From Talinum fruticosum (taxonomy: Eukaryota > Streptophyta > Magnoliopsida > Caryophyllales > Talinaceae), in assembly GCA_021018815.1 (NCBI GenBank), contig JAITYX010000155.1:62001-126000 (forward strand): a stretch of 64,000 nucleotides of DNA, read 5' to 3'. This document shows positions 47,331 through 57,731 of this stretch, in pieces (position 1 is the first letter of the stretch; the number at the start of each line of letters is the position of its first letter). Below the pieces are notes generated by a model, which saw only the letters and a list, made by a program, of their open reading frames with translations, did no database searches and was not told where the DNA came from. Position numbers and translations under genes: made by a program.

Positions 47331-48260
47331 GACAGGTAGAGCTTTCAAATATGCATTTAGTCACCCACCTGAGAACATTCTTTCCGATATCAACAATGGG
47401 GTAAGAACCTAAAAATACACTAGAGGCCCTAAATGAACCTGAATGGGTAGAGGCTATGCAAGAAGAGCTGAATTAATTTGAAAGAAACCAAGTCCGAACT
47501 CTTACCAAACGACCTTCCGACCACCCGAGTGATAGGAACCAAATGGGTTTTTAAGAACAAACTATATGAGGAAGGGTTGGTAGTAAAAAATAAGGCTAGA
47601 CTAGTTGCTTAGGGGTATAACCAAGAAGAGAGAACTAATTGTGGGGAAACCTTTGCACTAGTTGCTAGGATTGAGGTAATCGGAATTCTCTTAGCATTTG
47701 CATCTAGCATGAACAACAAGCTTTATTAAATGGATGTCAAATGTGCATTTCTCAATGGCTATATTCAAGAAGAATTTTATGTTAAGTAACACCCTGGACT
47801 TGAAAACTCGAATTTCCAAATCATGTTTTCAACTTGCAAAAGGCTTTCTATGGTCTTAAACAAGCTCCCGGAGCTTGGTATGAAAGACTAAACAGTTTCT
47901 TGGTTGAAAATGATTTCAAAAGAGGTCAAATTAACAAAACTCTTTTCATAAAAACCAGGGGGTGATTTTCTTATCATTCGATTTATGTTGATAATATCAT
48001 TTTTGGAGCTACTAATGAGACTCTATGTCAAGAGTTTTCTAAGTTGATGAGACAAGAGTTCTAATGAGTATGATGGGAGAACTCAATTTTTTTCTTGGTC
48101 TGCAAATAAAACAAGATAAGGATAGCATTTATGTCCATCAATCTAAGTACACCAAGGAGTTATTGCAGAAATACAAGCTACAAGATGTGAAGCATGCAAC
48201 AACACCTATGAGTAGCAGATCTGAAACTGGACTTAGACGAGAAAGGTAAAGTTGTAGATC
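47331..48260 (+). pseudogene. C3 reverse transcriptase
   Basis: Homologous to C1 RT: WVFKNKLYEEGLV near 47540, FLNGYIQEEFYVK near 47750, and MSMMGELNFFLGLQIKQDKD at 48064-48123. The catalytic box reads YVDN at 47984-47995, so the second aspartate is lost. A 60-bp segment just upstream (near 47409) present in C1 and C2 is deleted. Stops and frameshifts throughout. Confidence 0.86.
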
Positions 48261-48922
48261 GAAACTCTACATATGTATTATTAGATCTCTACTCTATCTC
48301 ACTTCTAGTAGGGCGGATATCATGTTTAGTGTCCGCCTTTATGCAAGATTTCAATCTAATCCTAAGGAATCACATCTCACTCGATGAAAAGAATCTTTAG
48401 ATATCTTACAAGGACTCATAATCTTGGTCTATGGTTTTCAAAGGACTCGGAACCGACCCTCACTAGATACTCGGATGCTGATTATGCTGGATACAAGGTT
48501 GATAGAAAGAGCACATCACTAGCATGCCAATTTTTGGGTCAATCACTTATCTCTTGGCACTCAAAAAAGCAAAAGTCAATTACTCTATCAACCGAAAACT
48601 CGAGTACATTGTAGTTGGAGCTTGATGTGCTCGGATTCTCTAGATCAAGTAACACTTGAAGGATCTTAGATTATCATTCACATCTATCCGAATCAACTGT
48701 GATAATCGAAGTGCAATCAACATCACTAAGAATCCAGTTCACCACTCAAAGACAAAGCATATTGAGGTCAAGTATCATTTTCTGAGAGATTATTCTGAGA
48801 AAGGTGATATTGAACTTGAATTTATTCCTACGAAATTTCGGTTAGCTAATATTTTCACTAAGCCTCTTAGTGAAGATCGGTTTCGCTTTATTAGGATTGA
48901 ACTTGGCATGATTAATGCATGA
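48261..48922 (+). pseudogene. C3 RNase H
   Basis: Frames 48384-48614 (RYSDADYAGYKVDRKSTS, LISWHSKKQKS) and 48656-48922 (NCDNRSAINITKNPVHHSKT, LANIFTKPLSEDR, LGMINA) cover the domain. In the AEAEY active-site region the text is STENSST, so the catalytic Glu context is disrupted by a frame change. Confidence 0.86.
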
Positions 48923-49174
48923 TCATGTGATTTATTACTTGAGTTATTTTTTCTATGATTGAGTGATGTATGCCTTGAGTAGATAACAAATGGATCGAGT
49001 TGAATCGGAATAAGACTGAGCTATGAGTTATTAGTTTTCCGAGTGTTCTTAGGCACTCATAAATCTTACTAAGTCGGACTTAGATTATGAGCAAAATTGA
49101 CATCAAAATTCTAAGGTCATCTCTAGATAAATGGAGAATTTAAGAAAAGTTTCAAAAACTCTTTCTTCTCTTTC

Positions 49175-49181
<7 letters not shown>

Positions 49182-49232
<51 letters not shown>
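49182..49232 (+). repeat. CT microsatellite
   Basis: About 25 CT units upstream of the C3 third ORF; a second run lies at 49471-49502. C1 has only short TC runs at the same place (18795-18820 and 19018-19027). Confidence 0.9.
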
Positions 49233-49236
<4 letters not shown>

Positions 49237-49469
49237 CGCGAACAATCAGCGAGAAAACTAGCCATTAGAAGAAAGTTGTTGGAGAAACTAGTCGTTAATG
49301 CGTAGAGTGACTCAACGGTCCGAGAATCGTTACTTGGTATTCGAGTCGAAAGTCGGTTGGAAGCCTTCTCTTGCAAAATAGCACTCGCTTAACTTTCTTT
49401 TCTTCACTTTACCAACTATTTTCTTGCACTCTCGCTCTCTTTTCTCTCAAAATTCTCTTGCTCACTCGT

Positions 49470-49506
<37 letters not shown>

Positions 49507-49570
49507 TCTCAATCTTCTCTATTTTCTACTCTTCCTCCCGCTTTACTCTCTCCATCTCTTCTCTCTAAAC

Positions 49571-49809
49571 ATGCCTAAGAGAGGAACTGCTCAAGAAGGA
49601 GGTTTAGCCACCAAGAAGGCTAGAACAAAGTCTACTCGCACCGAGGCTTCACAAGGAAAAGGCAAGGAGCCCGCCACGGAAGATCCAAGCACTTTGTCAC
49701 CCAACATTTCATTCTCGGATGACAAGTTCTTTCCCAAAACTTCTTTTCCTAGTTGAAACACATCGTCAAAACCGGTGTGTACAACTATCTTTGTTTCTAT
49801 GAGTACATC
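49571..49809 (+). pseudogene. C3 third ORF, N-terminal part
   Basis: ATG 49571 opens MPKRGTAQEGGLATKKAR, a basic start like that of C1 (MRKRGNHLDF). It ends in the conserved CFYEYI block, cut at the ACATC target by LTR-B. A stop near 49756 breaks the frame before that. Confidence 0.65.
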
Positions 49810-52800
49810 CGTAAGACCCGTAATTTTGGGTTAGGTAGTTTACGAGTTAAGTTTATTATTTAGCATTAATTAAATAGAGTGGGTTGGGTGACCAAGTTTT
49901 ATATGTGGTTAGATACTCGTAAATTAATTTGAGCCAATTATTATTAGTTTGCGTAACTCTTATTAGTGAAGTGTATTAATCCGAGACCGCGTATGCTACG
50001 TATGTGGGTTTAGTTATTATGAGGATTAGCAAAAGAAAAGAAAAAGGGAAGTGAGAAGGAGGATTAAGGGGTTAGCTAGAGACTTGATTAGTGTAAAATT
50101 TGGGGTGTGCTTGGCAACATATAGTGAAGCCACATAAGGAAAGAAAGAGGAAATTAAGTGAAAAGAAGGAAGGAGGGCTCAGTGGAGCCCAAGCAGCAGA
50201 GAAGGAGCGAACGAGAGAAACAGAGGGAGGGAGGGAGAGAGAGAACGCGCGGGAGCCGGAGCGAGAGGTCGGTGGCTCGCCGGAACGGTGAGCAGCCGGT
50301 GGGCAAAGGTCGAGCAAGGGCTCGGGAAGGCGAAAGGAAAAGAAACGGAGCAAAAGAGGACCGAGTGAGAGGAACCAAGAGGGAGAGAAGGCGAACGGTG
50401 CGAGGACCCGGGGAGACCGAGGGGGAACCGCGAACACCGCAAGACCCAAGGCGGCATCGGCGGCGCAAGCGAAAGGAAGAGAGCGAGGAACCGAGACAGA
50501 GGGAGGGCGGAAGGAAGACCCGGAGTAGAGGTAGAAAGTGCGAGAGATCGAGACTAGCCCCAGGGACGGCGAGAATGGCGAACCGGTAAGGCGATAGGCA
50601 AGAAAAGGGAACGAAAGCAAACACGGAGAGCGAGAGGAAGCAAGAAATGAGAACCAGAGGCACGAGAGGAAGGCGGTAGAACCGGGGCTGGCAGTAGGGG
50701 AAGAGGAAGGAAAGGAGAAATCGACCCAACTAACCTAAACCTCTGCAAACTGTCAATCCCCGAATCGAGGTGGGTAGTCTTATACTTTAAACTATTAGTA
50801 AATTCGAAATCCAAATGAGTTTATTGTGATTGTTGAATGTGATTGTGAATATTGAACGTGATTGTGAATATTGAACATGTATGCTATTGAACGAGTTTAG
50901 TAGTTGTTGAAAGTTGAATTAGGAGTTATGAAAGGAATTGGTAGTTGTTTAGGCCTGAATTGGAAGCTGGGAATTCCAACGGAGTTGGGTTGCGTGGGTA
51001 TAATGAGTAATATCGGGAATTTGGTCGGTTGGGGATGGGGATGAGCACGTTGTGGTTTGCGTATAAATTGTGAATTAATATTTTAGATTGAGCTTTAGAG
51101 ATTTACTGAGATTGCGAGCATTAAGAAATGATTGCTAATATCCGGAAATAATGAGGGAAGTGCACAAAGTAGTATGAATTCATATTAAGTGATGCACAAT
51201 TGAGGCTAGGAGGGGGTGATTGTCGGGTTAATTAAGTTTGAAGTATATTGAAATCCTTGAGGTTGAACTGAACGGGAAGGTAAGCAAAACTAACGGAAAC
51301 TGAATAATGAAAAGCGATTGAGAGTTATATAATTAAGGGTAGATGAACAGGAGTTGATTAATAAGATAGCGATATACAATGGGGAGTTTGAGGCAAGGAA
51401 ACGACGAGCGGGAATTGTAAGGTTAAGTTGAGTTTAGAATGTATATAAGTCTTTGAGATGAAATTAAGTTGGAAGATGAACCTAACAAGAGGAATTTAAG
51501 TGATAAAGTGAGAATAGGAGTCATATGGTCGAGTATGAGCAAAGGAAGTTAATTTATGAAATAGAGACCTAGAATGAGGAGTTGGAGTAAGGATAGGGAG
51601 TTGTGAGAAGTCGAGACGTGAGCAAAAGAAGTGGATTCATAAAGTAGAAACATAGAATGAGGAACTGAAGTAAAGACAGAGAATTGTGAGAAGTTGAACG
51701 TTCAATTAGGGGTATCCGCTTGCGGTTATTGTGGCTCGGAAAATGGAAACTAATCGTACTAGAATGGTGGATTAAGAAAGGTATAGTTGGAAAGAGTTGA
51801 GAATGATTGCTTGCAGTGAATGGTGGTTGTTCGTGTTAAGTGATTGCTTTACGTGATACTCAAAAGTAATTTTGAAAGGAGTTTTGTATTTGACGTGAAA
51901 TGATCCTTGAATGCAACTTCTTGTGAACTGCCTTTCAAACGTGAATGTGTTTTAAAGAAGCAAAACTTATTTAAGAAAGTGAATCTTGTTTGAGAAAGTG
52001 AATCGGATTTGAGAAAGTGAATTTAGAAGGGTGACACGTGTGTCATACCTTCTACGATGAAAAATTGATTGAGATCTTGGTTATAAACCAAGTTTGACAA
52101 GTGATTGTGATCACTTCAATTTAAATGAATTTTGGGCTAAGATTGTTTAGACCGGAGGAAGGAGGTGGTCGTGCGTATCGGGCCACGGGATCCTTGCGTA
52201 TCGGGATGCCCATCAACTAGAGAGGTTGATTCTTTCCCGACAAGGAAAGCGGAGCCTTCCAGGTATTTGACTAGAGATAGGTCACGGGAACCTGAGTCGG
52301 GGTAGCGCCCGAGAACCGCCTCGGTGCTTGTTTAATCGTCGAAAGCCCCGAAAGAATTTTTCGGTTTATGGTTGAAAGTATTTGAAATAAAGTACGGATG
52401 ATTCCACCTTATTTAATATGATTCAATTCCCAAAATGATTGCAATCCGTGCTTTGAATGATTGAAGTGTCATGAGTTTTATGTTGCAAATGATTTCAAGA
52501 GATTTCATTGAAAAGTATATAGATTTGTATTATATTATTACGCTTTCGCCGATTTCATTATTATGAGTAATATGTGTAAAGAATTTCCATTTTAAGGTTG
52601 TAAGACTCCGGCGAGCCAGTGGTTTATTGCTCACCCTCACAAATTTCCCCTTTTTCCCCAGTGTTGCAGGTGCATTCTCGGTGTGCGCGGTGCTTAGCTT
52701 ATTCTCGGACCCCGTTGACTGTCGTTTGTCTGGTTGCTTGAGCGATTTAAATCGCGGATGTGCATTTCTTATGTTTCTAAGTATTGCACTTGTGATTTAG

Positions 52801-53155
52801 TTCATGTAGTTTGTACCCTATGTATAGTAAACCGTTTAGATTATTTTAAGTTTTATTGCATGATTGGTTGGACTCCGGCGTGTGGCCGTTGAGTTGTATA
52901 CTCCGATCGTGTGGCTCGTTGAGTTATGTTATGCTTTTTATGCAGGGTTTTAGGCCATTAAGCCTAAGGGTTAGTCCACTTTACAAACGGAACTCGCCGA
53001 AATTTTTAGGAAATCTCATATTCTTTTGAAAAACCACCCTTATTATCCTTAAGTTGAGTTTAGACAGACCAAACAGACACTAGAAAGAGCCTTAAGAGTT
53101 CCTTTAAGGAACTCTAGCGATGTAATACTCCTAGGGGGTGTTTTGGGGTGTTACA
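49810..53155 (+). mobile_element. Long solo LTR (LTR-B), chromovirus Tekay/Del-like
   Basis: 3,346 bp from CGTAAGACCCG (decayed TGTAA start) to GTGTTACA, flanked by a perfect five-base target duplication ACATC (49805-49809 and 53156-53160). No coding domains. It is homologous to LTR-A at 3611-6548, in the same orientation. It inserted in the third ORF of C3. Confidence 0.88.
50125..50735 (+). repeat. Purine-rich tract inside LTR-B
   Basis: Roughly 600 bases of strongly A+G-biased plus strand at the same relative place as 3820-4345. It generates long spurious frames on both strands. It ends at the shared gtgggtagtcttatact block. Confidence 0.8.
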
Positions 53156-53816
53156 ACATCTACCCGGATCTCGTGTCCGAGTTTTACACTCACATGATTG
53201 CCTCGAAGGAGTCATAACTTCTCTGGTCCAAGGTAAGACTATTTGCATCAATCTTCGCTTACTTCACACAATTTTTGATATGAACTCTTTCTCAACTCTA
53301 ACCGTATTCCTTTCAATGAAGTTGTCGACGACTTCTTTGAAAAATACGCTAAAGAGGTTCCTAAGTCTAAAAAGAACTTTTTATGACTCAAATGAAGCAA
53401 AAGCTCGGCTTCTTTGTTTTATTCTAATGAGAACTTTCTTCTCTCATCACTCGTGTAAAGAGCACCCCAACTACAAAGTTCTCAAGATTCTCTACGACAT
53501 TCTTGAGGCCTACGAAGTAGACCTCTTCCCTTTCATTCTAGAGCAGATGCAATTGTGCTCGCTAGCTCTAAGAAATCCGTTCCATATCCTTTCGGAGCAC
53601 TTCGACTGTTGTTTTCAATCAATTACAAGTCCCTCTTCCTTCGACCCCAGTGCTTGCTTGGAACCCGTCGTCCTGTCTTGGCGGGACCGAGCTTATGGGT
53701 CTAGGATACCGGGAAGTTGAACCCGGTGTCCGGGTTCATGTGTCTAGATTACCTAATCCTCCTCCTCTACCTCGGACTCAAACTACTCCGGAGGTAACAC
53801 TACTACCTGCTGGAAC
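53156..53816 (+). pseudogene. C3 third ORF, middle part
   Basis: Continues after LTR-B with FYTHM-type text, a stretch equivalent to the DFFEKFAKE block of C1, and LKILYDILEAYEVDLFPF (53475-53535), the most conserved block of this protein. GYREVEPGVRVH (53699 onward) matches the GYRETQPGIRVH stretch of C1. It is ended by a hAT-like insertion. Confidence 0.65.
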
Positions 53817-54074
53817 TAGGGATGAGCGAGACCGGGCAGATCCAGTCCCGGACCCAGTGGGAAACGGGTCCAAGACCAAGCAACCCAGCTTGCCTTTTTT
53901 GAGTTATCATTTGAGTTTTTGTAATTTTTTACTTTTTATTTTTATTAAAAAATTTAGCTTTCAATTATCCTATATTTCAACTATTTGCTTTGCCTTTACA
54001 ACCCTCTAATTGTGACTAATAATCCAACATTAACAATGAAAATTCACATCCAAAATAAATACCAATTTACAAAT

Positions 54075-54121
<47 letters not shown>

Positions 54122-54295
54122 TTATAAAAAGACCGAGTACCGGGTAACGGGTCCGAGTCCACGTTTTCACTACCGATCCCGGACCCGATTTTAATCGGGT
54201 CCTAACTTTCAAACCCGGTCCCGAACCCAGTTCAACCGGGTCCGGTCTGGACCAGCGGGTCCGGAACCAGTACCCAGATTTTTGCACAGCCTCTA
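53817..54295 (+). mobile_element. hAT-like MITE
   Basis: 479 bp with imperfect terminal inverted repeats (left TAGGGATGAGCGA, right end reading TAGAGGCTGTGCAAA in reverse complement) and subterminal gggtccggaccc-type repeats on both sides, a pattern common in plant hAT MITEs. The flanks gctggaac and actcggac look like a decayed 8-bp target duplication. C1 and C2 lack it at the same point in the third ORF. The centre is an (AT)n tract at 54079-54118. No transposase. Confidence 0.68.
54079..54118 (+). repeat. AT microsatellite
   Basis: Pure (AT)n of about 20 units at the centre of the hAT-like MITE. Confidence 0.9.
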
Positions 54296-55074
54296 ACTCG
54301 GACCTTCCGCTTCTCAACCTATCCCCTCTGTTAAGCTACTTGAAAAATTAGCCAACAAGTCGCTCAAGAGTTGCAAACAACTCGAGGACTTTCAAGGGCT
54401 TTATTCTAACTCTACTTCTAATGCGAAACAAGCTCAATCTCAGCTCCAAGAGAACCAAGAACTGATTTCCGAGCTCAAGAACATCATCAGGGAACAACGA
54501 GAATAGATTAGACGCCTCCAAGAGAGACGGTCTAAGGCAACTAAGGACTCAAAATCCTTTGAAAAATCTAAGGAGTCCTCCAGCCCTTCTAAGTCGAAAT
54601 CGGTAGTAGCCAAGGAAGAAGCTGAAGTAGAAGAAGTCAAAGGCGAAGCTGAAGGGGGAGAAGAAGAAGAAGCAAAAGAGGAAGAAGCTGGTCAACCTCG
54701 GGATCGGGGCAACAAAGAGCCCGAGGTGATCTCCTCATATCACACTTAGAGTGCCTCGGAAGAGGCTGCGAAGCTGGTCAATACATACCCCCTACCTCAA
54801 AATCGCAACCAGCGATAGTCTTTGAGGAAGAAGAAGAAGAAGAGGAAGATATGCCTTTGGTTCATCGAACCGGGATCTCTCCACTTCCGAACATACCCAT
54901 TCTACGACCTCCTCGCCTAGTCTGTTTCAACATAAGCTCTCGAGCACAAGCACACTGCTCGCTCTTACGCTTCATGACATACTCGCCCTCCCTCTTGATT
55001 TCCCAAACTCAAATTTCATTTTATTTCATTTTTTTTGTTGTTTTGTCTAACATTTACTTGTAATTACTTGCTCT
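54296..55074 (+). pseudogene. C3 third ORF, C-terminal part
   Basis: Contains the coiled coil (LISELKNIIREQRE, stop, IRRLQERRSKATK at about 54461-54545) and a Glu/Lys-rich run (EEEEAKEEEA region near 54655-54690), as in C1 and C2, then a Pro-rich part (54851 onward). The terminal stretch becomes hydrophobic (near 55010-55063) through T-rich sequence, which I take as 3' UTR rather than a membrane anchor. Confidence 0.55.
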
Positions 55075-55107
55075 TTCCTCCCTCCTTTTGTTATTTTTTA
55101 CCGAAAT

Positions 55108-55128
55108 GCGTAGGGGAGAGAAAAAGAT
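55108..55128 (+). other. C3 internal polypurine tract
   Basis: gcgtaggggagagaaaaaga, followed by tagaaaatttag and later gtttaggggagttt, as in C1 and C2. Confidence 0.5.
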
Positions 55129-55527
55129 AGAAAATTTAGATGTTTGGTTTAGGGGAGTTTTTCCTTTGGTGTTATTTTTCTAAGTTTACTTTGTTTTTAC
55201 CTTGTTTCGTGTCTACATGTTCTTGCAATGAATGAAATAGGAAAATTTCTTTATGAGCATATCTGTTTCGAGTTATATACTTTACTTTGCTTTAATAGTT
55301 GTGATACATGACTCTTTAACATCTTTGTTCTGATTAATATCAAGAAACATGTTTTGAGTTATGCTTTGATCCGAGTTGACCTTGTATAAATATTTCATGC
55401 TCTAATTGATTCTTTCTTTCTTTGATCAATTCTTTATGACAATCTAATTTTTTCGGATCAATTCTATATGAAAAACTTAACTCTTTTAACTAACAAGTTT
55501 CTATCTTAAGTATGGAATGCCTTTCTT

Positions 55528-55541
55528 AAAAAACGAGGAGA
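55528..55541 (+). other. C3 terminal polypurine tract
   Basis: AAAAAACGAGGAGA abuts the 3' LTR start at 55543. Confidence 0.8.
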
Positions 55542-55542
55542 T

Positions 55543-56959
55543 TGAAAACTCGGTATAATTCTCTATCTCTCTTGGATTTTGATTTTAAGTCATACTGAGT
55601 TTTATAGAAACTTATATGTAAGTTTTCATCCTGGTCCGACCCACTCGAAACCGATCTTTTAGCATAACATTTTTAATTGTGTTTCGACCCACTCGGACAC
55701 AACTCGGAACAATCGCATGAGTAAATAATTTCTCTAATACTTTTATTCCGAGCACTCGACTTCATGTTTCAAGTGAGAATGAATTACAATATTAATTCTA
55801 ATTTCTAAGTCATTTTATTTATGAAAAATTATTTGCTTGATCAAGTTTATGTATCCCGATATTTTATTGTCTCCGACTTGATTATTTTAAGGATTGACTC
55901 AAGATGGATATTAGACTCAGAAAATTCCACTCTTTTAGGCCAAAGATAATTAAGTTCTTAATTACACTAATTTAATTATTATTTGTGTCTAATCTTAGAC
56001 CAAAGTATTTTATACTTTAAGTACCACTTTGATTTGCTTTTGTAGGTTGCTGAAACAAGCCTAATCTACTTTTGAAGTACAAAAGCAATCGGTTTCTAAC
56101 TCGTTAAACACCAAGCAAATAGAGATTAACCATTTCCGGACATGGCTCGATACCACATCAAGGCCGTTTGTTTCCAAAACTGAAAACCGCAACTTTGAGT
56201 CCAATGGTTGTTTCCACCCCGATTTCAACGACCACCGGAGGGTTGGACTACTTTTGAAGCCAAGAACCATTACACAACGTTCACATTTCAACGGATCTTT
56301 TTCGAGTGACTCGGACTAGCCATTACAATGACTAATGAAGCTCACCGGTCCGGAACAAGTCTCAACGATCATTCCGCCTTGGTGCTTATAAATAGACGCT
56401 ACTCCACAAGACTTGAAGATTGCTAAACATATTGCTTAAAACTTAATTAGTGCATTCTTATTCAATCTTCAGCTTACAACTCTAACTTTGTATTTTCTTA
56501 CTCTTTGAGTTGTAAAGAAAGTCTTGTAATCACTTACATTCTTCTCTTACTTTATTTAAGTCCCTTGACCGAGGTATAAAGGATAACTCAACTCGGTTAT
56601 TCCTGGCTGTAAAGGTTAACTCAGTCAGGAAGTACCGGATTAGATAAGGGAACTTCGAATCTAGGAAAAACTTATAAAGGAATTGTCTAAGGGAGCAATT
56701 CTGGTTGGAGTCGATCCTTTGTAATTGAGAATTCAATTAGTGGATTTGACTTGGTGCTTGGATTAGCACTGTCTCGTGGTTTTCCGCCTCGGGAGGGTTT
56801 CCATATATTTCTAAGTGTCTTATCTTTTTAGTCAAATCTAGACTTAGAATCCGCTTTATATTCAGTTACGTGCAAAAGAATTTGATTTTTCTCTAAAATA
56901 TTCCTTCACCCTATTCACCCCCTCTAGGGTGACTTAATCACTCCAATAGCAAACCTTCA
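55543..56959 (+). repeat. C3 3' LTR
   Basis: 1,417 bp, TGAAAACTCGG to ACCTTCA, partner of 31390-32824. TATAAATAG is at 56387-56395 and the hairpin at 56906-56932. Confidence 0.92.
56387..56395 (+). promoter_or_regulatory. TATA box, C3 3' LTR
   Basis: TATAAATAG in the context ggtgctTATAAATAGacgc; the 5' LTR copy has TATAATAGA at 32252. Confidence 0.65.
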
Positions 56960-56964
56960 CTAGT

Positions 56965-57450
56965 GTATCAAAGTGTTGTTTTGGCTTCATTGAAACCATT
57001 ACACAATGTTATTGACCGGGTAATCACCTTACTCAAAGCATGCACATCGTTCATCGCTCATCGAACCTTCAAGAAGGAAGCACTATCGTCAAGGCCTATC
57101 AAAGTTTTAATGGATTATTTTCTTTAACATTGTTTTCTTCAAGAAAATTACTTTTAAAGATTGTTTTACATAGTTAAGTATTTAGTATTGAGAATTTTGG
57201 TCTCATTCTTGATTGTTTTTATTGTTTTCAGGTGGCAACTAAATGGATATGGGGCTAATAAAGAGTTTGAGACGACCACCTAGAAGATCACTTTTCTTTT
57301 CTTTTTCCCGCACTTCATTAGAAATAATGTTAGATGTCATTTTAACAATAGGTTTGATATACTTATTTCAATTTAATCAAACTAAGCTTTTTACTCATCA
57401 TCTTCTTCATTTTTATTACGTTCTATTTACTTGTCTATTTTAGCTATTTC
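56965..57450. other. Flank of C3, unassigned
   Basis: AT-rich, with no recognised gene. It may be the rest of the chromovirus LTR. It includes tgttttcaggtggcaac (57223-57239), a splice-acceptor-like string. An open frame at 57243-57443 matches nothing I know. Confidence 0.3.
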
Positions 57451-57586
57451 AATTTCAGTATTCATCTTTTGTTTTGAAAAATCATTTGTTAAATTAATTT
57501 GTCACTATTTCCCTGTTATTCCAACCATACCTTAGTCTCCGAGTTGCATCCCTAGCTCCTAGATCGGTCCTGTCCCCAACCGGTAT
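57451..57586 (+). repeat. Pararetrovirus terminal repeat, left copy
   Basis: 136 bp from aatttcagtattcatc to ccaaccggtat, about 96% identical by eye to 62497-62633. It is followed directly by primer-site sequence. Confidence 0.9.
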
Positions 57587-57594
57587 CGGAGCCA
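57582..57594 (+). other. Pararetrovirus primer binding site
   Basis: GGTATCGGAGCCA differs from the TGGTATCAGAGCC plant tRNA-Met primer complement at one internal base and the first base. It overlaps the end of the left repeat. Confidence 0.75.
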
Positions 57595-57731
57595 AGTCTG
57601 TCTATTTAGTTGGTTGTTACAACCATAGCTAGCGTTGGTCCGCCGTTGGTCAGCCGTGTGAGGTGGTCCCGGTGAGGATGGTCCCGGTAGTATGTGCGTA
57701 ATTCCTAGCTAAATATTCAAACGTAACTCCG

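Larger units (their letters stand above)
31390..56959 (+). mobile_element. Copia element C3, host to three nested insertions
   Basis: LTRs at 31390-32824 and 55543-56959 and a perfect five-base target duplication CTAGT (31385-31389 and 56960-56964) delimit one plus-strand element. Without the inserts C2 (11,076 bp), LTR-B (3,346 bp) and the hAT-like MITE (479 bp) it would be about 10.6 kb, the same size as C1. Gene order matches C1, but the LTR sequence is a distinct, shorter subfamily. It inserted into a chromovirus LTR. It is the most decayed of the three copies. Confidence 0.92.

Noticed and set aside
50072..50814. Frames of 143-191 codons on both strands
   Set aside because: Same cause: strand-biased low-complexity sequence in a solo LTR with a defined target duplication.
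54075..54317. Minus-strand ORF ending in a repeated Tyr-Ile tract
   Set aside because: Translation of the (AT)n core and gggtcc repeats of the hAT-like MITE.
57243..57443. 66-codon ORF before the viral left repeat, considered as the start of the virus
   Set aside because: It lies outside the repeated block and has no recognisable caulimovirid motif.
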